From: Candidatus Krumholzibacteriota bacterium
Lineage (GTDB): Bacteria > Krumholzibacteriota > Krumholzibacteriia > Krumholzibacteriales > Krumholzibacteriaceae
Length of the DNA: 16,248 bases
Reading direction: 5' to 3'
Assembly (NCBI GenBank): GCA_030672805.1
Contig: DAOVFR010000023.1
Coordinates: 1 to 16,248, forward strand
Shown here: positions 1 through 7,019 of the stretch, in pieces
How positions within the stretch are numbered: the first letter of the stretch is position 1
How the letters are laid out: each line of letters starts with the position of its first letter
Notes under the pieces: model-generated
Seen by the model: only the letters and a program-made list of their open reading frames with translations
Database searches by the model: none
What the model was told of the DNA's origin: nothing
Translations under genes and position numbers: made by a program

Positions 1-1
1 C

Positions 2-619
2 GAGGGTAAAATCGTCGGTTTGCTCGGGCCGAGCCACGCCGAGGAAGTCAGCAGGATGATGCCTACATCTATAGTTGTCGCCGGTCCCGATCAAAGGGTT
101 CTTGACAGAATTCAGTGCACCTTCATGACGGAATATTTCCGTGTTTACACGAACACCGATATCGTCGGCGTGGAGCTGGGTGTTTCATTGAAGAACACGA
201 TAGCCATCGCCGCGGGCATCTGCGATGGTCTCGGGTTCGGTGACAATACAAAGGCGGCACTCATCACGAGAGGTCTCGCGGAGACGAAACGCCTGGCCTT
301 CAGGTTGGGAGCACGCGAGGAAACGCTGAGCGGTCTGGCCGGCATGGGAGACCTTATCGTCACGTGTACCAGTCTCCACAGCAGGAACCGGTATGTCGGC
401 GAACAGATCGGAAAGGGCAAAAAATTGCGCCAGGTACTCGATGGAATGGTCATGGTCGCAGAGGGTGTGAAGACAACCAAGGCGGCAGTGAAACTGGCCA
501 GGAGGGAGGGGGTTGAGCTTCCCATCGCAGAGCAGGTTTACAGGGTGCTGTTCCATGGAAAGAATCCCCGCAAGGCAATACGGGATCTCATGGTACGGAA
601 GGCAAAAAAAGAGATGTGA
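2..619 (+). CDS. gpsA: Glycerol-3-phosphate dehydrogenase [NAD(P)+], C-terminal part (5' end outside window)
   Basis: GpsA reduces dihydroxyacetone phosphate to sn-glycerol-3-phosphate, the backbone for phospholipid synthesis, in the cytoplasm. The reading frame is already open at base 2, and the first visible residues EGKIVGLLGPSHAEEVSR match the family motif preceding the helical domain, so the gene enters from the left edge. About 205 of the usual roughly 330 residues are visible. Seen in order: the GPSHAEEV motif, the GVELGVSLKNTIAIAAG segment carrying the catalytic lysine, and the signature GMGDLIVTCTSLHSRNR with its substrate-binding arginine. It ends in RKAKKEM and TGA, a normal length at this end. 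The Rossmann domain with the nucleotide-binding loop lies outside the window. The gene is followed 51 bases later by a MerR-type regulator on the same strand. Identification is secure; completeness upstream cannot be judged. Confidence 0.95.
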   Translation, partial: EGKIVGLLGPSHAEEVSRMMPTSIVVAGPDQRVLDRIQCTFMTEYFRVYTNTDIVGVELGVSLKNTIAIAAGICDGLGFGDNTKAALITRGLAETKRLAFRLGAREETLSGLAGMGDLIVTCTSLHSRNRYVGEQIGKGKKLRQVLDGMVMVAEGVKTTKAAVKLARREGVELPIAEQVYRVLFHGKNPRKAIRDLMVRKAKKEM

Positions 620-670
620 TAACAATTCATGAATCGGGCTGCACGATCTCTGTAACGAGGTGAATCGGGT

Positions 671-1036
671 ATGAAACGGAAAGTCCAGAAACTCTATTAC
701 TCGATCGGGGAGGTAAGCAATCTGATCGGTGTGAAACCCCATGTTCTCCGCTACTGGGAGACACAGTTCCTCGTACTAAATCCGAAAAAGAACAGGGCGG
801 GGAACAGGATCTACAAGGTTCGCGACATCAAGTTCATTATAACGATCAAGGATCTTCTCTATGACAAGGGGTACACGATCGAGGGCGCCCGCAAGAAACT
901 CCGCGAGTCCAAGAACAATCCAGACGTGCTGATCGAACAGCTCAGCATACCCTTCGCTGAACCCGATAGGCGGGCAATTATTCAATCTCTGAAGAAAGAT
1001 CTCTATGAGCTCGGGAAACTGGTCGAATCGCTCTAG
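671..1036 (+). CDS. MerR-family transcriptional regulator, small
   Basis: A 121-residue DNA-binding protein. Residues about 9-77 form a typical MerR winged helix-turn-helix: YYSIGEVSNLIGVKPHVLRYWE, then the wing region with NRIYKVRDI, then IKDLLYDKGYTIEGARKKL. After this only about 45 residues remain, with no cysteines and no recognisable ligand-binding domain, so it belongs to the short MerR-like group often found beside housekeeping genes rather than to the metal or drug sensors. The start at 671 is preceded by GAGG at 657-660 (about ten bases spacing). It lies between gpsA and tRNA-Pro on the same strand. The target is unknown. The DNA-binding assignment is firm; any ligand is speculation. 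Confidence 0.88.
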   Translation: MKRKVQKLYYSIGEVSNLIGVKPHVLRYWETQFLVLNPKKNRAGNRIYKVRDIKFIITIKDLLYDKGYTIEGARKKLRESKNNPDVLIEQLSIPFAEPDRRAIIQSLKKDLYELGKLVESL

Positions 1037-1103
1037 CTGATAGCGGAGCAACCGCGGGTTGCAACCTCCCGGGGAAACCGTAACTTCCCCTCCGGGCATC
1101 AGC
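1036..1103 (+). other. Possible structured RNA: three-way junction between merR-like gene and tRNA-Pro
   Basis: Three helices can be drawn by eye. The closing helix pairs GCTGAT (1036-1041, using the last base of the stop codon) with ATCAGC (1098-1103). A second is GCAACC-GCG-GGTTGC (1048-1062). A third pairs CCCGGGGAA (1068-1076) with TTCC and CCGGG (1085-1088, 1092-1096), with CCT bulged. Further on, GGCAT (1095-1099) can pair with ATGCC (1115-1119), ahead of a TTTTTT run at 1128-1133, which would compete with the closing helix. It matches no riboswitch class I can recall. It may simply be a transcript end for the upstream gene. Confidence 0.3.
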
Positions 1104-1136
1104 CAGAGCATGTAATGCCGTACCGCCTTTTTTAAC

Positions 1137-1165
1137 TTGTTTTTATGATATCCAAATGATAACGT
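1137..1165 (+). promoter_or_regulatory. Weak candidate promoter for tRNA-Pro(GGG)
   Basis: TTGTTT (1137-1142) and TAACGT (1160-1165) are 17 bases apart, and the -10 ends 10 bases before the tRNA 5' end. The -10 is a poor match. The spacing and the position are the main support. Confidence 0.25.
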
Positions 1166-1175
1166 AATGCATGGT

Positions 1176-1252
1176 CGGGGCGTGGCGCAGTCCGGTAGCG
1201 CACTTGCATGGGGGGCAAGTGGTCGCTGGTTCAAATCCAGTCGCCCCGACCA
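1176..1252 (+). tRNA. tRNA-Pro (anticodon GGG)
   Basis: A complete 77-base cloverleaf. The acceptor arms CGGGGCG (1176-1182) and CGCCCCG (1242-1248) pair perfectly, followed by discriminator A and an encoded CCA (1250-1252). The anticodon stem CTTGC/GCAAG closes a seven-base loop ATGGGGG, so the anticodon is GGG. The T-loop TTCAAAT sits in a GCTGG/CCAGT stem. The C1-G72 type acceptor end is characteristic of tRNA-Pro. It is followed 16 bases later by the acyltransferase gene, so read-through co-transcription is possible. A second proline isoacceptor lies at 4896-4973. Confidence 0.97.
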
Positions 1253-1268
1253 GTTGATATATGAAGCA

Positions 1269-2102
1269 ATGTTGCCTTACATACTCTATAAAACGGCGTC
1301 TATCCTTATCCGGGTGATACCCTCACCGGTTTCGGATTGTATGGCAACGTTCATCGCCTTTATTTTCTTCCTTTTCAGAACGGGTATACGTAGGAATGTC
1401 GATCGGAATCTCGCGGCCCTTTGCATGAAAAAAACAAGCAGGTTCGCCGTTTTCAGAAACTTCTCGAAGGCCATCGTGTCCTTCCTCAAGCTGCCTCCCG
1501 GAAGGAGCGCGGCGCTGGAACGGCTATGCACGATATACGGCACGGAACATCTCGACGCCGCCCTCTCTGCCGGCAGGGGGGCGATTCTTGTAACCCCGCA
1601 CGTCGGTCCGTGGGAGGTTTCCGGCGCACGACTAGCATCTCTCGGATACCGGATACACACCGTTGCACTCGAACACCCCTCCGGACGTGTCACACGCCTC
1701 TTCAGCTCAAAGAGGAAATCATGGGGAATAAAGGACTATCCACCGGGCGAATGCGTGGGAAATCTCCTGAAAGCGCTGAGGAACCGCGAAGTGGTCGTAC
1801 TCATGATCGACCGCGAGTTCGTTGGTGGGGGAATCCATCTTAACTTCTTCGGCAAGGACGTTCGGCTTCCCGATGGACACATCGTGCTGTCCATGAGGGC
1901 GGGAGCCCCGTTGCTTCCGTGCGTCTGTCATTTCACATTGCGTAAAACAATCGAAGTGCGTATCGATCCTCCGCTCGCCGTTCCGTGCCCTGATGACGAT
2001 CCGGAGATGCTCGGCAGGCTCTGTATAGAAAGGATTGAACGATACATCCGCGAGCATTACGACCAGTGGTTCGCCTTCGATCACATCTGGCTTAGGGAAT
2101 GA
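1269..2102 (+). CDS. Lysophospholipid / lipid A acyltransferase, LpxL-HtrB family
   Basis: A 277-residue inner-membrane-associated acyltransferase of the family that transfers acyl chains to lipid A precursors or related lipids. Residues about 23-37 form a short hydrophobic anchor ending in RTGIRRNV, usual for the family. The catalytic HX4E motif is present as HVGPWE (H111, E116); the commoner form is HLGNWE. Downstream are an acceptor-side motif MIDREFVGGG and FFGKDVRLPDG, in the place of the usual DQ...G...FFG block. The frame runs upstream through the tRNA, but coding across a tRNA is not credible, so I take the first ATG after it, 17 bases beyond the tRNA end. It has only a weak GAAG ahead of it. 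One base separates its stop from a glycosyltransferase, suggesting a joint role in making an envelope glycolipid. The exact substrate is not determinable. Confidence 0.88.
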   Translation: MLPYILYKTASILIRVIPSPVSDCMATFIAFIFFLFRTGIRRNVDRNLAALCMKKTSRFAVFRNFSKAIVSFLKLPPGRSAALERLCTIYGTEHLDAALSAGRGAILVTPHVGPWEVSGARLASLGYRIHTVALEHPSGRVTRLFSSKRKSWGIKDYPPGECVGNLLKALRNREVVVLMIDREFVGGGIHLNFFGKDVRLPDGHIVLSMRAGAPLLPCVCHFTLRKTIEVRIDPPLAVPCPDDDPEMLGRLCIERIERYIREHYDQWFAFDHIWLRE

Positions 2103-2103
2103 C

Positions 2104-2781
2104 ATGTACGAAGGTTTCGGAGCAGTGATACCCGCCTATAACGAAGTCGAGCACATCGCGCCGGTTATCGAAGGGGTGAAAGGACACCTTCCGGCCGAAA
2201 ACATAGTCGTCGTGGACGATGGGTCCAACGACGAAACCGCGTCCGTCGCCGGACGTCTCGACATCCATGTCATCCGGCACGAAGCAAACAGGGGGAAGGG
2301 AGCCGCCCTCAAAGCCGGATTCGAATACCTCTCGTCCATGGAAGGAATCGAGGCTGTATTCACAATCGATGCGGACGGCCAGCACGACCCGGGTGAAATA
2401 CCGCGGTTCGTCGACACGTTTCGGACCGGAAAGTGCGATTTCCTGATCGGGAGCCGGATGGATTCAACGGCGGGAATGCCCGCGATCAGGGTTTTTACGA
2501 ACCGCCTTACATCGGCGGTAATAAGCTGGAGAACCGGTCAGCGGATAGATGACAGCCAATCCGGTTACCGTCTCATAAAGTGCGGCCTGCTCTCGAAACT
2601 CGATCTGGTCAGCACCCGTTTCGATGCTGAAAGCGAGATCCTGATAAAGGCGGGCATGAAGAAAGCGTCCTTCGCATCGGTCCCCATACGAACGATATAT
2701 GCCGGTGAGCGGAGCAAGATCCGGCCGTTTCGCGATACCTTCAGGTTTTTAATACTGGTCATACGCAGCCTGTTCTGGTAG
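2104..2781 (+). CDS. Glycosyltransferase family 2, dolichol-phosphate-sugar-synthase-like
   Basis: A 225-residue GT-A fold enzyme expected to move a sugar from a nucleotide donor onto a lipid or polyprenyl acceptor at the cytoplasmic face. Seen in order: VIPAYNE (8-14), VVVDDGSNDET (35-45, nucleotide-binding aspartates), HEANRGKGAALKAGF (59-73), the metal-binding DAD in FTIDADGQHDP (D89, D91), IGSRMD, and DDSQSGYRLI near the acceptor site. There are no C-terminal membrane helices, unlike GtrB-type enzymes; it ends in a hydrophobic FRFLILVIRSLFW tail that may lie on the membrane. The ATG at 2104 is chosen because the AGGGAA at 2094-2099 precedes it at a good distance and the motif begins right after it. 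It follows the acyltransferase by one base, so the two are almost certainly co-translated. The substrate is unknown. Confidence 0.9.
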   Translation: MYEGFGAVIPAYNEVEHIAPVIEGVKGHLPAENIVVVDDGSNDETASVAGRLDIHVIRHEANRGKGAALKAGFEYLSSMEGIEAVFTIDADGQHDPGEIPRFVDTFRTGKCDFLIGSRMDSTAGMPAIRVFTNRLTSAVISWRTGQRIDDSQSGYRLIKCGLLSKLDLVSTRFDAESEILIKAGMKKASFASVPIRTIYAGERSKIRPFRDTFRFLILVIRSLFW

Positions 2782-2880
2782 CTTGTCTCTTTTCGATCGT
2801 TTCAACCGTCACGATTCAGGGTGCTTCTGGTGTACCGAAGATATACAGAGCGAAGTAACCGGCAGGCAGGAGATCCGGCA

Positions 2881-3678
2881 ATGGCATCCGGTGGGAAAAA
2901 GATCCTCATAACGAACGACGACGGAATCAGGGCGGAGGGACTGATCGCCCTGGCGGATTCCCTCGAACCCGTCGGCAGTGTCATCATTGTAGCTCCGGAA
3001 ACGGAACAGAGCGCCTCGAGCCATGCGATCACCCTCGATAAACCGCTGCGAATAGCGGAATACGGCCCCAACAGGTACGCGGTTTCCGGAACACCAACGG
3101 ACAGCGTGCTCATCGCCGTCAAGGAAATCCTCGAAAGGAAACCGGATATCCTCGTCTCAGGTATCAACCACGGGCCTAATATGGGCGAGGACGTGACTTA
3201 TTCCGGCACCGTGGCCGCTGCGATCGAGGGAAATATCCTCGGTATTCCATCGATCGCAGTATCAATCACCTCATGGACTCCCTCATCTTTCGACGCTGCG
3301 GCGGAAATTTCCCGGTTTCTCGTGGAGAGTCTGCTGGATCGAAAACCGAAGTATCCGTGTCTTTGGAACGTCAATGTGCCGTCGATTCCAAAAAATGAGA
3401 TCAGGGGAATAAGGATCACGAAGCTTGGTTCGCGGATATACAAGGAATCGATCATCAGGAAAAAGGACCCGCGCGGAAAAGATTACTTCTGGATCGGCGG
3501 CGGCGATCCGGGCTGGAACAGGGAAGAAAACAGCGATTTCAGCGCGGTTTCAGCAGGGTACGTATCGGTAACGCCGCTGCATCTCGACATAACCGATTAC
3601 AAAGGGATATTTGAATTGAAAGAATGGAGCCTGGATTGGAAACCGAAGCAGACTACACGATCGCCCGCAGGAGAATGA
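2881..3678 (+). CDS. surE: 5'/3'-nucleotidase SurE
   Basis: SurE is a metal-dependent cytoplasmic phosphatase acting on nucleoside monophosphates and short polyphosphates, linked to stationary-phase survival. The 265-residue protein has the N-terminal NDDG metal motif (ILITNDDGIRAEGL, D13 and D14), then APETEQSASSHAIT with the conserved serine, VSGTPTDSV, and SGINHGPNMGEDVTYSGTVA holding the conserved asparagine. The length is normal. The frame is open 60 bases further up, but the ATG at 2881 lies eight bases after AGGAG (about 2868) and gives the standard family N-terminus. Its 3' end overlaps pcm by 55 bases, the usual tight surE-pcm arrangement. A 99-base gap without clear signals precedes it. 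Confidence 0.96.
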   Translation: MASGGKKILITNDDGIRAEGLIALADSLEPVGSVIIVAPETEQSASSHAITLDKPLRIAEYGPNRYAVSGTPTDSVLIAVKEILERKPDILVSGINHGPNMGEDVTYSGTVAAAIEGNILGIPSIAVSITSWTPSSFDAAAEISRFLVESLLDRKPKYPCLWNVNVPSIPKNEIRGIRITKLGSRIYKESIIRKKDPRGKDYFWIGGGDPGWNREENSDFSAVSAGYVSVTPLHLDITDYKGIFELKEWSLDWKPKQTTRSPAGE

Positions 3679-4277
3679 TTGCCGAGCAGCTTCTGTCCCG
3701 GGGCATCAATGACCGGAACATTCTGAACGCCTTTCTCTCGGTCCCGAGGCACCAGTTCGTCGACGTTGCGGTACGTAGCAGGGCGTATGATGACTGCTCG
3801 TTTCCTATCGGGTACAAGCAGACGATATCCCAGCCATACATCATCGCCTTCATGCTACACGCGCTCGGCGTTACACATAAGGATCGAGTGCTCGAAGTCG
3901 GGACGGGTTCCGGCTACCAGACCGCGATTCTCTCACACCTCGCGAGGGAGATCTTCTCGATAGAGCGTATTTCATCCCTGTCTAAAAAGGCGGAGGAAGT
4001 TCTGAAGCGGATCCCGACGGGTAAGATACGGCTCAAGACAGGTGACGGTTCCACTGGTTGGAACTGCTATTCGCCATTCGACCGTATCGTCGTCTCGGCC
4101 TCGATGAACAATCGGCCGACAAAGCTTATTGAACAACTTTCCGATAAAGGCACGCTGATTGCTCCGATAACATCGGACGCGGAACGCCTGGTTCTTTTCC
4201 GTCGTGTCGGTGAACGGATCGTCGAACGGCAGCTGTCCATGTGCTCGTTCGTCCCCATGAGGAAAGGAGTCGGGTAG
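3624..4277 (+). CDS. pcm: Protein-L-isoaspartate O-methyltransferase
   Basis: Pcm uses S-adenosylmethionine to methylate isoaspartyl residues in aged proteins so they can be repaired, in the cytoplasm. The 217-residue protein has the family blocks in order: RRRMIAEQLLSRGI, SVPRHQFVD, FPIGYKQTISQPYIIAFML (substrate loop), the SAM-binding VLEVGTGSGYQTAIL, IERISSLSKKAEEVL, and GDGSTGW followed by FDRIVVSAS. The start is uncertain: the ATG at 3624 has little ribosome-binding signal, while the in-frame TTG at 3636 lies six bases after GGAG (3626-3629). This changes only four residues. The gene overlaps the end of surE, and its stop TAG (4275-4277) overlaps the GTG start of the next gene by one base. 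The identity is secure. Confidence 0.95.
   Translation: MEPGLETEADYTIARRRMIAEQLLSRGINDRNILNAFLSVPRHQFVDVAVRSRAYDDCSFPIGYKQTISQPYIIAFMLHALGVTHKDRVLEVGTGSGYQTAILSHLAREIFSIERISSLSKKAEEVLKRIPTGKIRLKTGDGSTGWNCYSPFDRIVVSASMNNRPTKLIEQLSDKGTLIAPITSDAERLVLFRRVGERIVERQLSMCSFVPMRKGVG
4261..4269 (+). promoter_or_regulatory. Ribosome binding site deciding the GTG start at 4277
   Basis: GGAAAGGAG ends seven bases before GTG 4277. An earlier in-frame ATG at 4241 has no such site and would overlap pcm by 37 bases, so the GTG is preferred. Confidence 0.75.
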
Positions 4278-4792
4278 TGGTTTTTCCTCTCGTGAGTATT
4301 CTACTCGATGCTCCACCCAGGCTCGCAACGGTGTTTATTGCCATGCTGCCGATCTTTGAACTGAGGGGTGCGATACCATACGCATTCGGGAGAGGACTAT
4401 CCTGGCATGAGGCATACCTATTTGCCGTGGCAGGTAACTTTATTCCCGTCATACCGATACTGTTCTTACTCGAACGTGTGTCGAACATCCTGATGAAACG
4501 ATACAGTTCCTGGGACAGGTTCTTCACGTGGCTCTTCAAGAGAACCCGCCGGAAGGGCAAACTGATCGAGAGGTTCGAGACGCTCGGGCTTGTACTCTTC
4601 GTCGCTATCCCGCTGCCGGTCACGGGCGCCTGGACGGGCTGCGTAGCTGCCTACCTGTTCAAGATCCCGCGGAAGCTGGCCATACCGGCAATCATAGGCG
4701 GCATCCTGATTGCCGGCGCCGTTGTATCACTGGCGTGCCTAGGCGTCATCTCGTTCCTCGGTATTACGACCATCCGGTCAACTAGCCCGTAA
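4277..4792 (+). CDS. Small multidrug-export-type membrane protein (COG2426 / Sm_multidrug_ex)
   Basis: A 171-residue polytopic inner-membrane protein. The N-terminal block TVFIAMLPIFELRGAIPYA is the hallmark of the family annotated as small multi-drug export proteins; the name is historical and transport of a drug has not been generally shown. Hydrophobic segments lie at about 14-36, 50-68, 105-130 and 135-165. A basic loop FKRTRRKGKLIERFE sits before the third segment, and PLPVTGAWTGCVAAYLF follows, a conserved membrane motif in these proteins. Translation starts at GTG 4277 in the overlap TAGTG with the pcm stop, behind a good ribosome-binding site, so it is coupled to pcm. Family call good; function unknown. 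Confidence 0.8.
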   Translation: MVFPLVSILLDAPPRLATVFIAMLPIFELRGAIPYAFGRGLSWHEAYLFAVAGNFIPVIPILFLLERVSNILMKRYSSWDRFFTWLFKRTRRKGKLIERFETLGLVLFVAIPLPVTGAWTGCVAAYLFKIPRKLAIPAIIGGILIAGAVVSLACLGVISFLGITTIRSTSP

Positions 4793-4853
4793 GCTTGCAT
4801 TTACGGAGCAAACAGTTTATCTTTGCGCAAGAGAAGCTGATCTTCGAATTTTA

Positions 4854-4882
4854 TTGAGTTATATGGCAACGAATGATATGTT
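4854..4882 (+). promoter_or_regulatory. Sigma-70-type promoter for tRNA-Pro(CGG)
   Basis: TTGAGT (4854-4859) and TATGTT (4877-4882) are separated by exactly 17 bases, and the tRNA begins 14 bases after the -10. Transcription would begin near 4889 and could continue into the nlpD-like gene and the sigma factor. Confidence 0.55.
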
Positions 4883-4895
4883 AACGGTTGCAAGT

Positions 4896-4973
<78 letters not shown>

Positions 4974-4982
4974 TTCTTTCTC

Positions 4983-5540
4983 ATGGTGATTAATCATGAC
5001 ACCAGGCTCGTTTTAGTCGCAGCTTCCGTATCGCTGATGCTGCTCGCCGGATGCACGCCATCCCCGAAGTATCACGGCCACGGCAGGGCTCCGGCGAAGA
5101 AAGAACGCCCCGTGACACAGGAACGCAGGGCGCCGGCATGGGGTTCAATCGTTCTCTCGCCGCCCGTTAGAAATTTCAGCCGTTCCCGCATCACGAGCGC
5201 CTTCGGGAAGAGAAAGAATCCCAGTTTCAATACCGTAGAGTTTCACAAGGGAATAGATATCAAGGCCGGACCGGGGGAGGAGGTTCTGGCAGCAGCTGGA
5301 GGCACGGTAACATTCGCCGGACGGCAGAGAGGATTTGGAAACACTATCATCATAGATCACGGCGGGAGATTTCACACGGTATACGGCCACTTGAATGTAC
5401 TGCAGGTCTCACGAGGCCAGGCAGTGAAAAAGGGTGACGTGATAGGCATTATTGGACGTACGGGCAACGCCACCGGTCTTCACCTGCATTTCGAGGTCCG
5501 TCATGCAGGTGAAGCGGTTAATCCCCTGAAATACCTTTAG
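4983..5540 (+). CDS. nlpD: NlpD-like M23 peptidase-domain lipoprotein
   Basis: A 185-residue envelope lipoprotein of the LytM/M23 family, expected to cut peptidoglycan cross-bridges or to activate an amidase. The N-terminus has a basic start, a hydrophobic stretch and the lipobox LLAGC with the lipidated cysteine at 24. A proline- and lysine-rich linker runs from 25 to about 65. The M23 domain (about 68-185) has HKGID (H88, D92), YGHL (H136) and HLHFEV (H167, H169), so all zinc ligands and the catalytic histidine are present and it may be an active enzyme, unlike E. coli NlpD whose domain is degenerate. No LysM repeat is present, also unlike E. coli NlpD. The gene symbol rests on its place directly upstream of the RpoS-type sigma factor and downstream of surE-pcm. 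The start lacks a clear ribosome-binding site. Confidence 0.85.
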   Translation: MVINHDTRLVLVAASVSLMLLAGCTPSPKYHGHGRAPAKKERPVTQERRAPAWGSIVLSPPVRNFSRSRITSAFGKRKNPSFNTVEFHKGIDIKAGPGEEVLAAAGGTVTFAGRQRGFGNTIIIDHGGRFHTVYGHLNVLQVSRGQAVKKGDVIGIIGRTGNATGLHLHFEVRHAGEAVNPLKYL

Positions 5541-5584
5541 GTTATACTTATTATATAAAGTAAGTTATCAAGAATAAGGCTATC

Positions 5585-6427
5585 ATGAAAGACGGACTGA
5601 GATTCGACGAGCTGGAAAAAAGATACTTCAAGGATGTCAGCAAGTATCCGCTTCTTTCCCGCAAGGAGGAGGTGGAACTTGCGAGAGGCGCCAGGGGGGG
5701 GGATTCTGAGGCGCGTCGCAAGTTGATAATCTGCAATCTGAAACTGGTCATCAATATCTCTAAATCATACATATCGTACGGCGTCCCTTTCCTCGACCTG
5801 ATCGAGGAGGGAACCCGGGGAGTGATAAAGGCTGTCTCGAGATTCGATCCGGAGAAGGGATTCAGGTTCAGCACATACGCCTCCTGGTGGATCAAGCAGT
5901 CGATCGTGAGAGCCATCTCGAATCATTCCCGGACAATCAGGATCCCGATCCACATTTTTCAGATGATGACACGGTACGTGGCCACGGAGGAAAGCCTCGG
6001 AGGTCTAACGCTCGAGAAAAGGGCGGAGAAGCTGAAAGTCTCTATAAAGAAATACAGAATGATCGAGGAACTCGTGCGAAATATCAGGGCGCTCGACATT
6101 GCCAACAGCCTCGACACATACAGCCAGCTTTCTCGTTCCCTGGACATGGGAACCGGCGCCGACCCGGAAAAGATCATTCTTCAGCAGATCGATAACGAAA
6201 AACTCACCGCGCTGCTGGAACGTCTGTCCGAACGCGATAAGCTCATTTTAAAGATTCGGTACGGCTTCTATGACAACGAGCCACACACCCTTGCGGAGAC
6301 CGGCAAGGTGGTCCACGTCTCGCGTGAACGTGTGAGACAGCTCGAGATGAGGGCGCTTAGAAAACTCCGCTGTCTTATCGAGCCGCCCGAGGACGGACAG
6401 AAGGGTAAACAAACCAGGGAGAATTGA
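5585..6427 (+). CDS. rpoS: RNA polymerase sigma factor, sigma-70 family group 2 (RpoS-like)
   Basis: A 280-residue sigma factor without the long N-terminal region of the housekeeping factor. Region 1.2 lies at about 8-40 (RYFKDVSKYPLLSRKEEVELA), region 2 at 41-112 with RFSTYASWWIKQSIVRAI and SRTIRIPIHI for -10 recognition and melting, region 3 at about 115-190, and region 4 at 206-262 with the helix-turn-helix TLAETGKVVHVSRERVRQLEMRALRKLR for -35 recognition. Position after nlpD-like and before apt supports an RpoS (general stress) role. Odd points: the normally conserved EGNxG of region 2.2 reads EEGTRGV (T77, R78), and the region 3.2 finger (about 176-190) lacks the usual acidic cluster. 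A run of nine G bases lies in codons 37-40. The start ATG has AAGG about five bases upstream. A divergent group 2 factor other than true RpoS remains possible. Confidence 0.85.
   Translation: MKDGLRFDELEKRYFKDVSKYPLLSRKEEVELARGARGGDSEARRKLIICNLKLVINISKSYISYGVPFLDLIEEGTRGVIKAVSRFDPEKGFRFSTYASWWIKQSIVRAISNHSRTIRIPIHIFQMMTRYVATEESLGGLTLEKRAEKLKVSIKKYRMIEELVRNIRALDIANSLDTYSQLSRSLDMGTGADPEKIILQQIDNEKLTALLERLSERDKLILKIRYGFYDNEPHTLAETGKVVHVSRERVRQLEMRALRKLRCLIEPPEDGQKGKQTREN
5694..5702 (+). repeat. Nine-G homopolymer inside the sigma factor gene
   Basis: Nine consecutive G bases encode the end of R37, G38, G39 and the start of D40, in region 1.2. Such tracts are prone to replication slippage, and a change of one base would truncate the protein early. 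It could equally be a place of read error. Confidence 0.9.
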
Positions 6428-6951
6428 TGGACGCACACGAAGAACTGAAATCGTTTATCAGGGACGTACCCGATTTCCCCAAGAAAGGCATCCTGTTTCG
6501 CGATATAACACCCGCCTTGATCGATCCGGCTGCCTTTTCGCTGATCTGCGATCTTCTGTACAAGCGCTATCACGATGCCGGCATCGACAAGATCGTATCT
6601 ATAGAATCACGGGGGTTCATCTTCGCTTCCGTCCTCGCTTTCAGGCTTGGCAAGGGCTTCGTTCCGCTGAGAAAACCCGGCAAGCTCCCCTGGAAAACTG
6701 TATGTGAATCGTATGAACTAGAATACGGCCGGTCCACGCTGGAAATGCATTCCGACGCCGTTGAGCCTGGTGACCGGGTACTGGTGATCGATGACCTGCT
6801 GGCGACAGGCGGCACCGCCGCGGCAGCTGTCAAGCTCGTCGAGAATCGCGGAGGCACGGTTGATGAAATCGCATTCGTGATCGAGCTAGGGGCGTTGAAG
6901 GGACGGGAAAAGTTGAAGGGCAGGGCAATCTTCAGCCTCATCAGTTACTAG
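6427..6951 (+). CDS. apt: Adenine phosphoribosyltransferase
   Basis: Apt joins adenine to PRPP, giving AMP and pyrophosphate, in purine salvage in the cytoplasm. The 174-residue length is typical. The N-terminus FIRDVPDFPKKGILFRDITP is the family hallmark; the VSIESRGFIFA block (E60-F64) and KPGKLPWKT form the flexible loop area; RVLVIDDLLATGGTAAAAV (117-135) is the PRPP-binding motif with D122 and D123. The ATG at 6427 shares one base with the sigma factor stop (TGATG) and lies just after AGGGAGA (6416-6422), so it is translationally coupled to it. The TTG three bases earlier would add one residue and is less likely. No clear terminator follows. Confidence 0.96.
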   Translation: MDAHEELKSFIRDVPDFPKKGILFRDITPALIDPAAFSLICDLLYKRYHDAGIDKIVSIESRGFIFASVLAFRLGKGFVPLRKPGKLPWKTVCESYELEYGRSTLEMHSDAVEPGDRVLVIDDLLATGGTAAAAVKLVENRGGTVDEIAFVIELGALKGREKLKGRAIFSLISY

Positions 6952-6960
6952 GAATTTATT

Positions 6961-6988
6961 TTGATTGCCAAGTCAATCGCAAGATAAT
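6961..6988 (+). promoter_or_regulatory. Candidate promoter for tRNA-Arg
   Basis: TTGATT (6961-6966) and GATAAT (6983-6988) are separated by 16 bases, with the tRNA starting 32 bases after the -10. The -35 lies inside a small inverted repeat GATTG/CAATC. Confidence 0.4.
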
Positions 6989-7019
6989 AGATTGGACATT
7001 CAAGACTATCGGCACATTC

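Noticed and set aside
1036..1103. Hypothesis of a degenerate tRNA in the structured segment
   Set aside because: No T-loop TTC motif and no acceptor helix with CCA; the helix order does not match a cloverleaf.
1167..1268. Upstream extension of the acyltransferase frame through tRNA-Pro
   Set aside because: The extension encodes the tRNA sequence read as protein; the true start is after the tRNA.
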